64,000 nucleotides of DNA from positions 1,674,001 to 1,738,000 of the forward strand of contig NZ_CP117849.1 in NCBI RefSeq assembly GCF_026151165.2. The letters are read 5' to 3'. The stretch comes from Cryobacterium sp. SO2 (GTDB lineage Bacteria > Actinomycetota > Actinomycetes > Actinomycetales > Microbacteriaceae). The notes below the pieces were generated by a model. That model ran no database searches and had not been told where the DNA came from. It saw nothing but the letters and a program-made list of their open reading frames with translations. Numbering within the stretch: the first letter of the stretch is position 1; each line of letters starts with the position of its first letter. This document shows positions 24,397-33,040 of this stretch, piece by piece. Made by a program: the position numbers and the translations under genes.

Positions 24397-25578
24397 ATGG
24401 GCCCCGGCCCCGTGAACGCCGACCCGCGGGTGCTGCGCGCCATGTCCGCCCAGCTCGTCGGCCAGTACGACCCGTCGATGACGGAGTACATGAACGAGAC
24501 CATGGCGCTCTACCGCGACGTCTTCCAGACCGGGAACGAGCAGACCCTGCTCATCGACGGCACCTCCCGCGCCGGCATCGAGGCGGCCCTGGTGTCGCTG
24601 ATCAGCCCCGGCGACCGGGTGCTGGTGCCGATCTTCGGGCGCTTCGGCCACCTGCTGCGCGAGATCGCCGAACGCGCTGGCGCCGAGGTGCACGTGCGGG
24701 AGATCGAGTGGGGCACCGTGTTCACGCCCGCCCAGATCGAGCAGGCCATCCGCGAGACCAAGCCGGCGCTGCTGGCGATCGTGCACGGCGACACCTCCAC
24801 CACCGTTGCCCAGCCCCTCGACGAGCTCGGCGACATCTGCGCCCGGCACGGTGTGCTGTTCTACACCGACGTCACCGCGTCATTGGCCGGCAACACCTTC
24901 CAGGCGGATGCCTGGGGTCTGGACGCCGTGACCGCCGGCCTGCAGAAGTGCCTGGGCGGCCCCTCCGGCTCGGCGCCGGCCACCTTCTCGCCGCGTGCGG
25001 TCGAGGTGATCAACGCCCGCAAGAGCATCGAAGCGGGCATCCGCGAGGCCGGTGACGCCGTGAGCGCGCACCCGATCCGCTCCAACTACTTCGACCTGTC
25101 GATGATCTTCGACTACTGGGGCCCGAAGCGGCTGAACCACCACACCGAGGCGACCACCATGCTCTACGGCGCCCGTGAATGCGCGCGGCTGCTCGTGGAC
25201 GAGGGCATCGACGCGGCCGTGGAGCGGCACCGGCTGCACGGCGCCGCGATGCTCGCCGGCGTTCAGGGGCTGGGCCTGGCCGTCTTCGGTGACCTGGACC
25301 ACCGGATGAACAACGTCGTGGCCGTGCACATCCCCGACGGCGTCACCGGCGACGCCGTGCGTGGCGAACTGCTGAACGATTTCGGCATCGAGATCGGCAC
25401 CTCGTTCGGGCCGCTGCACGGCAAGGTGTGGCGCATCGGCACCATGGGTTACAACGCTCGCAAGGACACCGTGCTCACCACCCTCGCCGCGCTCGAGCAG
25501 GTACTGCGCCGCGCCGGCGCGAGCGTGACCGGCGGGGGCGGCGTGGGCGCCGCCTACGAGGTCTATCAGGATGCCTGA
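24397..25578 (+). CDS. pucG: (S)-ureidoglycine-glyoxylate aminotransferase
   Basis: This class V PLP aminotransferase takes the amino group from ureidoglycine to glyoxylate, giving oxalurate and glycine. It has 393 residues from the ATG at 24397, with PLP Lys184 in GLQKCLGGPSG and SNYFDLSMIFDYWGP typical of PucG. The family's N-terminus normally starts 10-15 residues before GPGP. In frame upstream, GSSLPINPPSRLL-like sequence (ISSLPINPPSRLL) continues, preceded by GAAGGG but with only ATT (24358) or CTG (24367) as starts. The true start may therefore be non-canonical. The gene overlaps the allantoate amidohydrolase gene by 8 bases. Confidence 0.93.
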   Translation: MGPGPVNADPRVLRAMSAQLVGQYDPSMTEYMNETMALYRDVFQTGNEQTLLIDGTSRAGIEAALVSLISPGDRVLVPIFGRFGHLLREIAERAGAEVHVREIEWGTVFTPAQIEQAIRETKPALLAIVHGDTSTTVAQPLDELGDICARHGVLFYTDVTASLAGNTFQADAWGLDAVTAGLQKCLGGPSGSAPATFSPRAVEVINARKSIEAGIREAGDAVSAHPIRSNYFDLSMIFDYWGPKRLNHHTEATTMLYGARECARLLVDEGIDAAVERHRLHGAAMLAGVQGLGLAVFGDLDHRMNNVVAVHIPDGVTGDAVRGELLNDFGIEIGTSFGPLHGKVWRIGTMGYNARKDTVLTTLAALEQVLRRAGASVTGGGGVGAAYEVYQDA

Positions 25579-26893
25579 CCTCTCGAACAGCAGCGCCGCC
25601 GCCGTACTGGAGCGCTGCGACGAGCTCGCCTGCCACACCAGCGCGCCCGACGGCCTGATCGAGCGGGTCTACCTCTCGCCCGAGCACGCGGCGGTCAACG
25701 CCCTCGCCGCCGGCTGGATGCGTGACGCCGGGATGACCACCTGGCAGGATGCCGCTGGCAACCAGTGCGGCCGCCTCGAGGGCGACACCCCCGGCCTGCC
25801 CGCGCTGCTGCTCGGCTCGCACCTGGACACCGTGCCCTCCGCCGGCCGCTACGACGGCATCCTCGGGGTGCTCACCGCGATCGCCGTGGTCGAACGCATC
25901 GCCGCCGCCGGCCGCACCCTGCCGTTCGCCCTGGAAGTCGTGGCCTTCGGAGACGAGGAGGGCACCCGGTTCGGTACCGCGCTGCTGGGCAGCCGGGCGC
26001 TTGCCGGTACGTGGCTGGATGCCTGGTGGGAGCTGACCGACGAGGCCGGCATCAGCCTGCACGACGCGTTCCTCGCCTTCGGCCTCGACCCGGCCGCCAT
26101 CACCGGTGCCGCCCGCAGCTCCAACGACTTCGTCGGCTACCTTGAGGCGCACATCGAACAGGGCCCCGTGCTCGAGGAGCACGACCTGCCGCTCGGCATC
26201 GTGTCTTCGATCGCCGGCGCCCGGCGCTTCCAGATCACCATCACCGGCAAGGCCGGCCACTCCGGCACCCCGTGGACGCACCGCCGCGACGCTCTCGCCG
26301 GCGCCAGCGAAGCCATCGTGGCCATCGAGCGCCTCGCCCGCGACGCCGACCTGATCGCCACGGTCGGGCACCTCGAGGTGTTCCCCGACGCCGTGAATGT
26401 GATCGCCGGCCGGGCCGAGTTCAGCCTCGACCTGCGCGGCCGCTTCGACGCGGACCGCGACAGGGTCTGGCAGCAGATCGAGGCCCTGCTCGAGGAGATC
26501 TGCGCCACCCGCGGCCTGCACGTGGCGGTGCACCAGACCCACGCGGCACCTGCCGCACACTGCAGCGACCGGCTGCGCGGCGTGATCGCTGCCGGCATCG
26601 GGGTGGCCGGCCTGGAAGCTGCGAGCATCCGTGCCGCCGAAGACGACGAGCCGGATCCCACCCCCGAGCCGCTGGAGCTGCTCTCCATGGCCGGCCACGA
26701 CGCCATGGCCGTTGCCCACCTCACCGAGATCGGCATGCTTTTCGTGCGCTGCGCCGGGGGAGTGAGCCACCACCCGGACGAGTCGGTCACCGAGGCCGAC
26801 GTGGCCCAGGCGCTGGATGCGTTCGAGGCCGCCGTGCTCACCCTCGCCGAGGGGCACCCGGTCGGGCTGCCGCACGAGCAGGCGCCGGCATGA
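25571..26893 (+). CDS. allC: Allantoate amidohydrolase (M20/ArgE family)
   Basis: This metal-dependent hydrolase converts allantoate to ureidoglycine, CO2 and ammonia. It has 440 residues with metal ligands in GSHLDTV (His84, Asp86) and GDEEGTRFG (Glu129, Glu130), AHIEQGPVLE, and the dimerisation domain segment KAGHSGTPW. N-carbamoyl-amino-acid hydrolases share the fold, but the position between pucG and the other ureide genes favours allantoate. The ATG lies inside the end of pucG (GATGCCTGA junction), indicating translational coupling, and its own stop overlaps the RpiR gene by ATGA. Confidence 0.92.
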   Translation: MPDLSNSSAAAVLERCDELACHTSAPDGLIERVYLSPEHAAVNALAAGWMRDAGMTTWQDAAGNQCGRLEGDTPGLPALLLGSHLDTVPSAGRYDGILGVLTAIAVVERIAAAGRTLPFALEVVAFGDEEGTRFGTALLGSRALAGTWLDAWWELTDEAGISLHDAFLAFGLDPAAITGAARSSNDFVGYLEAHIEQGPVLEEHDLPLGIVSSIAGARRFQITITGKAGHSGTPWTHRRDALAGASEAIVAIERLARDADLIATVGHLEVFPDAVNVIAGRAEFSLDLRGRFDADRDRVWQQIEALLEEICATRGLHVAVHQTHAAPAAHCSDRLRGVIAAGIGVAGLEAASIRAAEDDEPDPTPEPLELLSMAGHDAMAVAHLTEIGMLFVRCAGGVSHHPDESVTEADVAQALDAFEAAVLTLAEGHPVGLPHEQAPA

Positions 26894-27735
26894 CCATGAA
26901 CATCGGCCAGCGCATCGACGGCCGCTACGGGGAGCTCTCGCCGCAGGAGCAGCGCGCCGCCGACTTCATCCTCGACCACATGAGCGACCTCGCCGTGTAC
27001 AACGCGTCAGAACTGGCGCGGCTCAGCGGCGTCTCCAAGGCCACGGTCTCCCGGCTGTTCCGCCGGCTCGGTTTCCAGGATTCGGCCGAGGTGCGCGAGC
27101 ACGCCAGGGCCCTGCGCAGCCTGGGCGCCCCGCTCGGCGGTCCGGGCGCATCCGCCGGCACGCCCTCGCGGCTGGCCGCGCACGCCGAGGCCGAGCACGA
27201 CAACCTGCGCCGGCTGCTGGTCACGCTCGAGGACGGCCGGCTGGATGCCGCCGCCCGACTCGTGCAGTCGGCTCAGAAGGTGGTGATCGTGGGGCTGCGC
27301 AACAGTTACCCGCTGGCCCTGCACCTGCGCCAGCAGCTGGTGCAGGCGCGCGACCACGTGCGGCTCGCACCGCTGCCCGGGCAGTCGCTCGGCGAGGAGC
27401 TCGCCGGGCTCGGCCCGCGCGATGTGGTGGTGCTGATGGGCTTTCGCCGCCGGGTCGCCGGCTTCGGTGACATCGTCGCCGCCATCCGTCGCCGCGAGGT
27501 GCCGCTGGTGCTGATCGCCGACTCGTCGGCCCGCAAGTACTCTGACCAGGCCACCCACTGGCTGGAATGCCCGGTGGATTCGGTGTCGGCGTTCGACAGT
27601 TATGCCACGGCCATGAGCCTGGTGAACCTGCTCGCCACCGGCGCGATGGGCGCGCAGGTGCGCGAGAGCCGCACCCGGATCGCGGCCATCACCAGTGTCT
27701 ACGAGGACCTCGACGAGCTCGAAGCACCCTGGTGA
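26890..27735 (+). CDS. MurR/RpiR family transcriptional regulator
   Basis: This 281-residue regulator has an N-terminal RpiR helix-turn-helix (LSPQEQRAADFILDH, ASELARLSGVSKATVSRLFR) and a C-terminal SIS domain (VVIVGLRNSYPLALHLRQQL, VVLMGFRRR). It overlaps the allantoate amidohydrolase gene by 4 bases and closes this operon. RpiR-type HpxU represses the allantoate/oxalurate genes of Klebsiella, so this protein is the likely local regulator of the ureide genes, with a ureide intermediate as effector. TGAAACA repeats upstream of pucG are candidate targets. Confidence 0.92.
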   Translation: MTMNIGQRIDGRYGELSPQEQRAADFILDHMSDLAVYNASELARLSGVSKATVSRLFRRLGFQDSAEVREHARALRSLGAPLGGPGASAGTPSRLAAHAEAEHDNLRRLLVTLEDGRLDAAARLVQSAQKVVIVGLRNSYPLALHLRQQLVQARDHVRLAPLPGQSLGEELAGLGPRDVVVLMGFRRRVAGFGDIVAAIRRREVPLVLIADSSARKYSDQATHWLECPVDSVSAFDSYATAMSLVNLLATGAMGAQVRESRTRIAAITSVYEDLDELEAPW

Positions 27736-27763
27736 GCACCGTCCATCCGGTCGTCGACGCGGT

Positions 27764-28405
27764 CTATTCCGCTGCCGGCATATCGACGTCGTCGCCGGTG
27801 CCGAGATCGTCGCAGGGCACCGCCTCGACGCCGTTCGCCACCAGGTACGGTCGGGCGCCGGTGTCCCCGGCCAGGCTTCTGCTGAGCTTCGCCCAGTGGT
27901 TCCGGCCGATCACCACCGGATGCCCGGGTCGGCCGCCGAAGTGCGCCTGCCGCAGGGTGTCCGGCGTGGCAGCGTCCACCAGCCGGAGCACGGCGGCAGC
28001 GCTGAGGTCCGGCACATCCACCGGAACCAGGGCCACCGCGGTGACGGTGTCGTTCTCAGCGTGCTGCAGTCTGTGCAGGCCCGCCGCGAGGGACGCGGAC
28101 AGCCCCGCCGCCCAGTCGGCGGCGTGCACGACCCGCACCCGGTCCGGCCTCTCGAACCGGTCGGCGGCCGCACGCAGCAGGCTCTCCGCCTCGCCGGCGC
28201 TCGCCCCCAGCACCACCAGGATCGGATCGCAGCCGCCGGCCTCCAGGGCCAGGGCGGCACGCACCAGCCAGGGGTCTCCGTTCGCCTCGGCCACCAACGC
28301 CTTGGGGCGGCCATACCGGCTGCCGGCGCCGGCGGCGAGCACCAACCCGGCCACCCGCGGCGCGGCCGCCGGCCGGGTGGGATCGACGGAATGCATGCCT
28401 GTCAT
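27764..28405 (-). CDS. MocA/PucB-like molybdenum cofactor nucleotidyltransferase
   Basis: This 213-residue MobA-like NTP transferase has the signature LVLAAGAGSRYGRPKAL near residue 20, a VDVPDLSAA metal-binding motif and GRPGHPVVIGRNHW. The family attaches CMP (MocA) or GMP (MobA) to molybdopterin; Bacillus PucB sits in the xanthine dehydrogenase cluster. Its place in a purine gene cluster that also holds xdhC and xanthine dehydrogenase supports a role in finishing the cofactor for that enzyme. It is transcribed against its neighbours. Confidence 0.88.
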   Translation of the reverse strand: MTGMHSVDPTRPAAAPRVAGLVLAAGAGSRYGRPKALVAEANGDPWLVRAALALEAGGCDPILVVLGASAGEAESLLRAAADRFERPDRVRVVHAADWAAGLSASLAAGLHRLQHAENDTVTAVALVPVDVPDLSAAAVLRLVDAATPDTLRQAHFGGRPGHPVVIGRNHWAKLSRSLAGDTGARPYLVANGVEAVPCDDLGTGDDVDMPAAE

Positions 28406-28480
28406 CGTACGGGCTACGGCCCGACCGGCTCCCTGCCCTCGCCCCCTTTTTCACCCGACGCTCGCCACCCGGAGGACACC

Positions 28481-29062
28481 ATGACCACGATTCCCGTCGG
28501 CGACGAGCTGCGCAGTTCGCTGCTGGCCTGCCTGGCCGTTCCGCGCTGGGCCGACGAGGTGGCCGGCCAGGCGCCGTTCGCCACCGCCGCCGCGCTCATC
28601 GAGGCTGCCAGGGCGGCCGCCACGCCGCTGCCACGGCACGAGATCGACGCGGCGATGGCGGAGCACCCACGGATCGGCGAGAAGCCAACGGGCGACTCCC
28701 GGGCCGCGGGCTTCTCCCGGGCTGAGCAGGCGTCGGTGGACGCCGATGACGCCGAACTCGCTCGTGCGCTGGCCGCGGGCAACCGGGTCTACGAGGAGCG
28801 CTTCGACAGGGTTTTCCTCATCCGCGCCGCGGGCCGCAGCCGTCGGGAGATCCTCGACGAGCTGCAGCGCCGGCTCACCCTCGACGACGAGACCGAGGCC
28901 GCCATCGTCGGCTCGGAGCTGCGCGACATCGCGCTGCTCCGGTTAGGGGTTCTCGCCGTGCAGTGGCAGGATGACTCGGTGCCCGAATCCGCTGCCCCCG
29001 ACTCCGGTGCCCCCGACTCAGCCGGGTCGCAGGACGCTGCGTCCCAGGAGCGCGCGCGATGA
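28481..29062 (+). CDS. uraD: 2-oxo-4-hydroxy-4-carboxy-5-ureidoimidazoline (OHCU) decarboxylase
   Basis: The enzyme decarboxylates OHCU to (S)-allantoin, the last step of urate to allantoin. It has 193 residues with the hallmarks EHPRIGEKPT (the HPRIG motif containing the catalytic His), FSRAEQASVD, and ELQRRLTLDDETEAAIVGSELRDIALLRL. A Glu/Ser/Ala/Asp-rich, repeat-like tail of about 25 residues (PESAAPDSGAPDSAG) extends the usual length. The start follows GGAGG at 28471-28475. It overlaps the HIU hydrolase gene by ATGA, pairing the two steps that follow uricase. Confidence 0.95.
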   Translation: MTTIPVGDELRSSLLACLAVPRWADEVAGQAPFATAAALIEAARAAATPLPRHEIDAAMAEHPRIGEKPTGDSRAAGFSRAEQASVDADDAELARALAAGNRVYEERFDRVFLIRAAGRSRREILDELQRRLTLDDETEAAIVGSELRDIALLRLGVLAVQWQDDSVPESAAPDSGAPDSAGSQDAASQERAR

Positions 29063-29403
29063 GCGCGCGCAGCCACATCACCACTCACGTGCTCGATTCG
29101 GTGTCCGGCCGCCCCGCGGCATCCGTGGGCGTCGTGCTCGAACAGCACGTGCACGGCGGCTGGCGCGAAATCGCGACCGCCCGCACGGATGCCGACGGCC
29201 GGGTCAGCGACCTGGGTCCAGAGGCCGTGTCCGCTGGCCGCTACCGCATCACCTTCGACACCGGCACGTACTTCGCCGCCAGGGACCAGGCCACCTTCTA
29301 CCCCCACGTCACCATCGTCTTCGAGCTGGACGACGAGTCTGCGCACTATCACGTGCCGCTGCTGCTCAGCCCGTTCGCGTACTCCACCTATCGCGGCAGC
29401 TGA
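29059..29403 (+). CDS. uraH: 5-hydroxyisourate hydrolase (transthyretin-like)
   Basis: The enzyme hydrolyses 5-hydroxyisourate, the product of uricase, to OHCU. It has 114 residues, the standard length, starting SHITTHVLDSVSGRPAASVGV and ending with the diagnostic YRGS tetrapeptide. It is translationally coupled to uraD, so the two act in series. Uricase itself is encoded 7.5 kb away on the other strand, which suggests that the pathway genes have been separated by an insertion or rearrangement. Confidence 0.96.
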   Translation: MSARSHITTHVLDSVSGRPAASVGVVLEQHVHGGWREIATARTDADGRVSDLGPEAVSAGRYRITFDTGTYFAARDQATFYPHVTIVFELDDESAHYHVPLLLSPFAYSTYRGS

Positions 29404-29946
29404 TCAGGCGGGCACCTCACCGGCTGGTACCACCGGATTGCGGGATTCGATCTTCCTCACCAGCACTGCCGCGGGCAGCAGGGCCAGGCCGAGCGGCAGG
29501 ATGATCGTGCGCAGCGGGATGACGACCAGATTCAGCGCGTCCAACGCGAGGCTGGTGCGCCCTTGAGCATTCAGGTCGGTCAACCAATCCTGCAGTGACG
29601 CGGAGACGACGAGTCCCGCCAGCGTGAGGATCAGACCGATCCAGAACAGCCAGGCGGCGGAGGACGTCCACCGACGCTCGGGGGCCGAGTCGACGCTGGT
29701 ATCGCGTTCGAGTGCGTGCGCGACGAAGAACGCCGCGATGAGCATGCTTCCGAGGGGAATCAGTACTGTCGGCACGAACTGAAAGAGCGGGTACCACCAG
29801 CTCTCGAGAATTGTGTTGCCCGACTCCGTGCCGGCGACTCTCCAGGTGACGTCGAGGGCGAGCTGGCAGAGCACGCTGAAGGTCATGGTGCCGATCCCGA
29901 TCCAGAGCAGAGCGCGGGCGGAGAGGTTCGCTGGCATGGCGTCCAT
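29404..29946 (-). CDS. Predicted four-helix membrane protein
   Basis: This 180-residue protein has four hydrophobic stretches: ALLWIGIGTMTFSVLCQLAL, FVPTVLIPLGSMLIAAFF, AAWLFWIGLILTLAGLVVSA and a C-terminal LRTIILPLGLALLPAAVLV. I do not recognise the family. The ATG at 29946 was chosen; the frame runs further into tandem repeats and an ATG at 29937 is an alternative. Its stop abuts that of uraH directly. It lacks any visible link to purine breakdown and begins a block of apparently unrelated genes. Confidence 0.65.
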   Translation of the reverse strand: MDAMPANLSARALLWIGIGTMTFSVLCQLALDVTWRVAGTESGNTILESWWYPLFQFVPTVLIPLGSMLIAAFFVAHALERDTSVDSAPERRWTSSAAWLFWIGLILTLAGLVVSASLQDWLTDLNAQGRTSLALDALNLVVIPLRTIILPLGLALLPAAVLVRKIESRNPVVPAGEVPA

Positions 29947-29953
29947 TCTGTGA

Positions 29954-30011
29954 GTGCACGGAGTTTGTTGTGCACGGAGTTTGTTGTGCACATTGTTTGT
30001 TGTGCACACTG
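29954..30011. repeat. Three and a half tandem 16-bp repeats with GTGCAC palindromes
   Basis: GTGCACGGAGTTTGTT occurs at 29954-29969 and 29970-29985, a variant at 29986-30001, and a partial fourth copy starts GTGCAC at 30002. The palindrome GTGCAC is therefore spaced every 16 bases. The array starts 8 bases upstream of the membrane protein start, in its promoter or leader. Confidence 0.85.
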
Positions 30012-30131
30012 CAGGTCAGCTGCAAGATCACTGATCGTGCTGCCAACCTACCGGTCGGCCTTCACTCACGACCAGCGTTTTCCCATGGTCGAGCCCGAGA
30101 TCATCCCCACTCCTTTGCGTGCGGTCGGCCG

Positions 30132-31637
30132 TCAGAATGGCGGGGGGTCTTCGGGCCTGTCGCTTGCCCGGGGCCGATCCGGTGGCGGTGGTGTTCCGGC
30201 TGCCGGGGCCGGTTGCGGGGGTTGTGTGGCTGGTGGTCCGAGGGTGGTTTCGGGGTAGGTGCGGTGGGCGGCCCCGGACGGGGAGGTCCAGACCAGCACC
30301 CCGCCGGGTTCCTGCACGACCGACCACAGGGTCTGGTGTTTGAGCCGGTGGTGGGGGCCGCAGAGGTGGGCGAGGTTGTCGTAGTCGGTGGGTCCGCCGT
30401 GCTCCCACGCTGTGGTGTGGTCGATCTCGCTGCGGGATGCCGGCCTCGTGCAGCCGGGGAACCGGCAGGTGCCGTCTCGTAGTCTGAGCCAGCGGCGCAA
30501 ATCGGCGGGGACGGTGTAGCACTTCTTCCCGACGGAGAGCACGGCACCGGTTTCCGGGTGGGTCAGCAGCCGGGTGAGGCTGGGCGCTCCGCCGGTGATC
30601 TCCCGGGCGACGTCGGCGGGGATCGGCCCGTAGCCCTCCAGGAAACCAGGCGCCTCACTCTTACCCATCGCGGTGAACACGGGGACGGTGATCATCACCT
30701 GCCCGTGGATGCCGCCGCCGGTGCCGGTCGGGGTGACGCCGTCCAGGGTCAGGTCGGCCAGCGCGTCGGCGCAGATCTGGCTGATCGTGCGGCGCTGGTC
30801 TTCCGGGATGTTGTCGTCCTGGCGTTCGGCCTCCTGGGTGGCCTGGGCGATGCGGGTGAGTCGGTCGTGCGCGGCCTGGGTTTGCGCGGCGGTGCCGTAC
30901 CAGGTGAGAGTGCCCATGCCGTCTGGTCGGCCCTCCCACCACACCCCGCGCTCGGCCACGGCGGCGGTGGCGCGGACGGTGAGGGTTTCCGGGTGCCGGT
31001 GTTCCCGCAACCGTCGGGCCTTCACCTTCAGCTTGCCCACGGTGAGGTCTTTGGCCGCGGGCAACAGCTCTGCTTCCAGCTCGGCGGCTTCCTCGAGCGG
31101 GATGAAGCTGAGCTGCTCCATCAGCACCTGCCCGTGCCGGTAGCTGATCTCACCCTGGCTCATCGCCGTCAGGGTCAACGTCATCGGCCCGGCGAACATC
31201 GACGATTCGCCGATCAGGTTCTCCGCGGTGCGATCGGCCAGGTGCAGGGCACAGGCGACCTCGCTGATCACCGTGCGGCGGGCGATCTCCTGATCCTCCC
31301 ACGCCGCGATCTTCCGCGGGCTCGCCTGCGCGTCGGTCAGGACCGGGCCGCGAACGCCTTCCAGGGCGTAGTCGGGGTTGAGCAATTTCGCGTTCACCGG
31401 GTCGCTGCTCCACTGCTGCAAATCGGCCAGTGCGCGGGCCCGTTTCGCGTTCGCCTTCGCGATGCCCCGATGGGCTTTCTGGGCCTTCGCGACCTTCCTG
31501 GCCAGGGTTGTCCGGGCCTGTTCCTGCAGGGTGTGGCGTCGTCGGTGGGCGTGTTCGTGGGCGCCGGCATCCGGGCCGCGGGCGTCGTGATCCGGGTCAT
31601 CCGGGTCGGGCGGGAACTGCTCTGCTGGGCTGCTCAT
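30132..31637 (-). CDS. DUF222 domain HNH endonuclease (13E12 repeat family)
   Basis: This 501-residue protein has a DUF222 helical domain (about residues 60-330) followed by a C-terminal HNH domain: CRFPGCTRPASRSEIDHTTAWEHGG, then NLAHLCGPHHRLKHQ, with both zinc-binding Cys pairs present. The C-terminus is Pro/Arg-rich. Such genes occur in many near-identical copies in actinobacterial genomes and behave like repeat-family elements; their biological role is unproven. It stands alone, with no obvious operon partner. Confidence 0.92.
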   Translation of the reverse strand: MSSPAEQFPPDPDDPDHDARGPDAGAHEHAHRRRHTLQEQARTTLARKVAKAQKAHRGIAKANAKRARALADLQQWSSDPVNAKLLNPDYALEGVRGPVLTDAQASPRKIAAWEDQEIARRTVISEVACALHLADRTAENLIGESSMFAGPMTLTLTAMSQGEISYRHGQVLMEQLSFIPLEEAAELEAELLPAAKDLTVGKLKVKARRLREHRHPETLTVRATAAVAERGVWWEGRPDGMGTLTWYGTAAQTQAAHDRLTRIAQATQEAERQDDNIPEDQRRTISQICADALADLTLDGVTPTGTGGGIHGQVMITVPVFTAMGKSEAPGFLEGYGPIPADVAREITGGAPSLTRLLTHPETGAVLSVGKKCYTVPADLRRWLRLRDGTCRFPGCTRPASRSEIDHTTAWEHGGPTDYDNLAHLCGPHHRLKHQTLWSVVQEPGGVLVWTSPSGAAHRTYPETTLGPPATQPPQPAPAAGTPPPPDRPRASDRPEDPPPF

Positions 31638-31748
31638 GCGTTGATAATCGCACCCACCACCGACACTCCAACCCCGGAAATAGGGGGTGTGGAAAGGTCG
31701 TGGAATTGGCCGCTTGTGGAGGGGAAGGAGAAGGGCGATGCCGCACGG

Positions 31749-32966
31749 TCAGCCTCCCAACCACTCAAAGGCGGCACCTGTGAGAGCAGCCACTCCATGA
31801 CTGATCGTGGGCTGCACGACCGGGGCGAAGAACGGGGAATGGTTGCTCGGGATGTCCTGTTCGACAGAGTCGCCGGCGATCGCCGCCGCGAAGGTGGCCG
31901 GGTCGATCCCGCCCAAGAACCAGAACACCAGGGGTGAGTTCGCGGCCAGGGCCAGCACGCCCACGTCCTCGCTCCCCGAGGCGACGCCGAGGTCTTGCAC
32001 GGATGCCTCGCCGAACTCCGCCGCGAACCGGCGGCGAACACGCTCGGTGGCGGACGGGTCGTTGATCGTGGCGTCGCCCTGTTCCACCACGGTGAAGACG
32101 GGTTCTACGGTCATCCCGGAGGCCGCCGCCTCTGCGCGAGCGATGCGTTCGATCGCCGTGAGAACCCGGGTGCGCACGTTCGGATCCACCGCACGCACGT
32201 TGAGTCCCAGAGTCGCCGTGGCGGGAATGATGCTGCTCTTCGACCCGGCGTGAAAGCTGCCCACGGTCACCACCGCCAGCTGTCCAGGCTCGACCTCCCG
32301 GGACACGATGCCCTGGAAGCGCTGTACCGTGGCCGCGGCCGTGACCAGAGGATCGATGGTCGTGTGCGGCCTCGACCCGTGCCCGCCACGCCCCGTGAAG
32401 ACCACGTCGATGCTGTCGGTGCTGGCCAGCGCCACACCGGAGTGCAGGGCGATGACGCCCGCCGGCAACGGCGCCACGTGCTGGCCGAGCACCACGGATG
32501 CCCGCGGAAAGCGGTCCAGATAGCCGTCGGCCACCAGTGCGGCGGCACCCGCGATTCCCTCTTCGGCAGGCTGGAAGACGGCCACGAGGGTACCCGACCA
32601 TTCGGTTCGTCGCTCGACCAGACGACTGACGGCTCCGATCAGGCAGGTGACGTGCATATCGTGGCCGCAGGCGTGCATGACGGGAACCTCAACTCCCCGA
32701 GCATCGATGGCTGTTCCGGTGCTCGCGTAGTCGAGCCCGGTCTGTTCTCGCACCGGGAGGGCGTCCATGTCTGCCCGGAGGTGAACGACGGGGCCGTCGC
32801 CGTTCTGGAGCACCGCGATCACGCCGGTTCCGCCGACCCCCTCGGTCACTTCCAGGCCGAGCGCGCGCATCTGGCCGGCCGCGAGGGCGCTCGTTCGATG
32901 CTCGGAGAAGCCGAGTTCGGGATGCCGGTGCAGATCCTTGTAGAACGACTCCAGGTCGATGCTCAT
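31749..32966 (-). CDS. M20 family amidohydrolase (hippurate hydrolase-like)
   Basis: This 405-residue metal-dependent amidohydrolase of the AbgA/hippuricase group starts LHRHPELGFSEHRTS and has the metal motifs VHLRADMDALPV and MHACGHDMHVT, the FQPAEEG catalytic segment and a GRGGHGSRPH dimerisation-domain motif. It probably removes an acyl group from an N-acylated amino acid or similar amide. It has no operon partner and is not one of the ureide-specific members of the family, so its presence here may be incidental. Confidence 0.9.
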   Translation of the reverse strand: MSIDLESFYKDLHRHPELGFSEHRTSALAAGQMRALGLEVTEGVGGTGVIAVLQNGDGPVVHLRADMDALPVREQTGLDYASTGTAIDARGVEVPVMHACGHDMHVTCLIGAVSRLVERRTEWSGTLVAVFQPAEEGIAGAAALVADGYLDRFPRASVVLGQHVAPLPAGVIALHSGVALASTDSIDVVFTGRGGHGSRPHTTIDPLVTAAATVQRFQGIVSREVEPGQLAVVTVGSFHAGSKSSIIPATATLGLNVRAVDPNVRTRVLTAIERIARAEAAASGMTVEPVFTVVEQGDATINDPSATERVRRRFAAEFGEASVQDLGVASGSEDVGVLALAANSPLVFWFLGGIDPATFAAAIAGDSVEQDIPSNHSPFFAPVVQPTISHGVAALTGAAFEWLGG

Positions 32967-33040
32967 AGCGGGACCATAGACCCCGGCGTGACGTCCGTCG
33001 ATGCTGGCGCCGGCCGGGCAGACACCGAGTCCTGAGTGAC

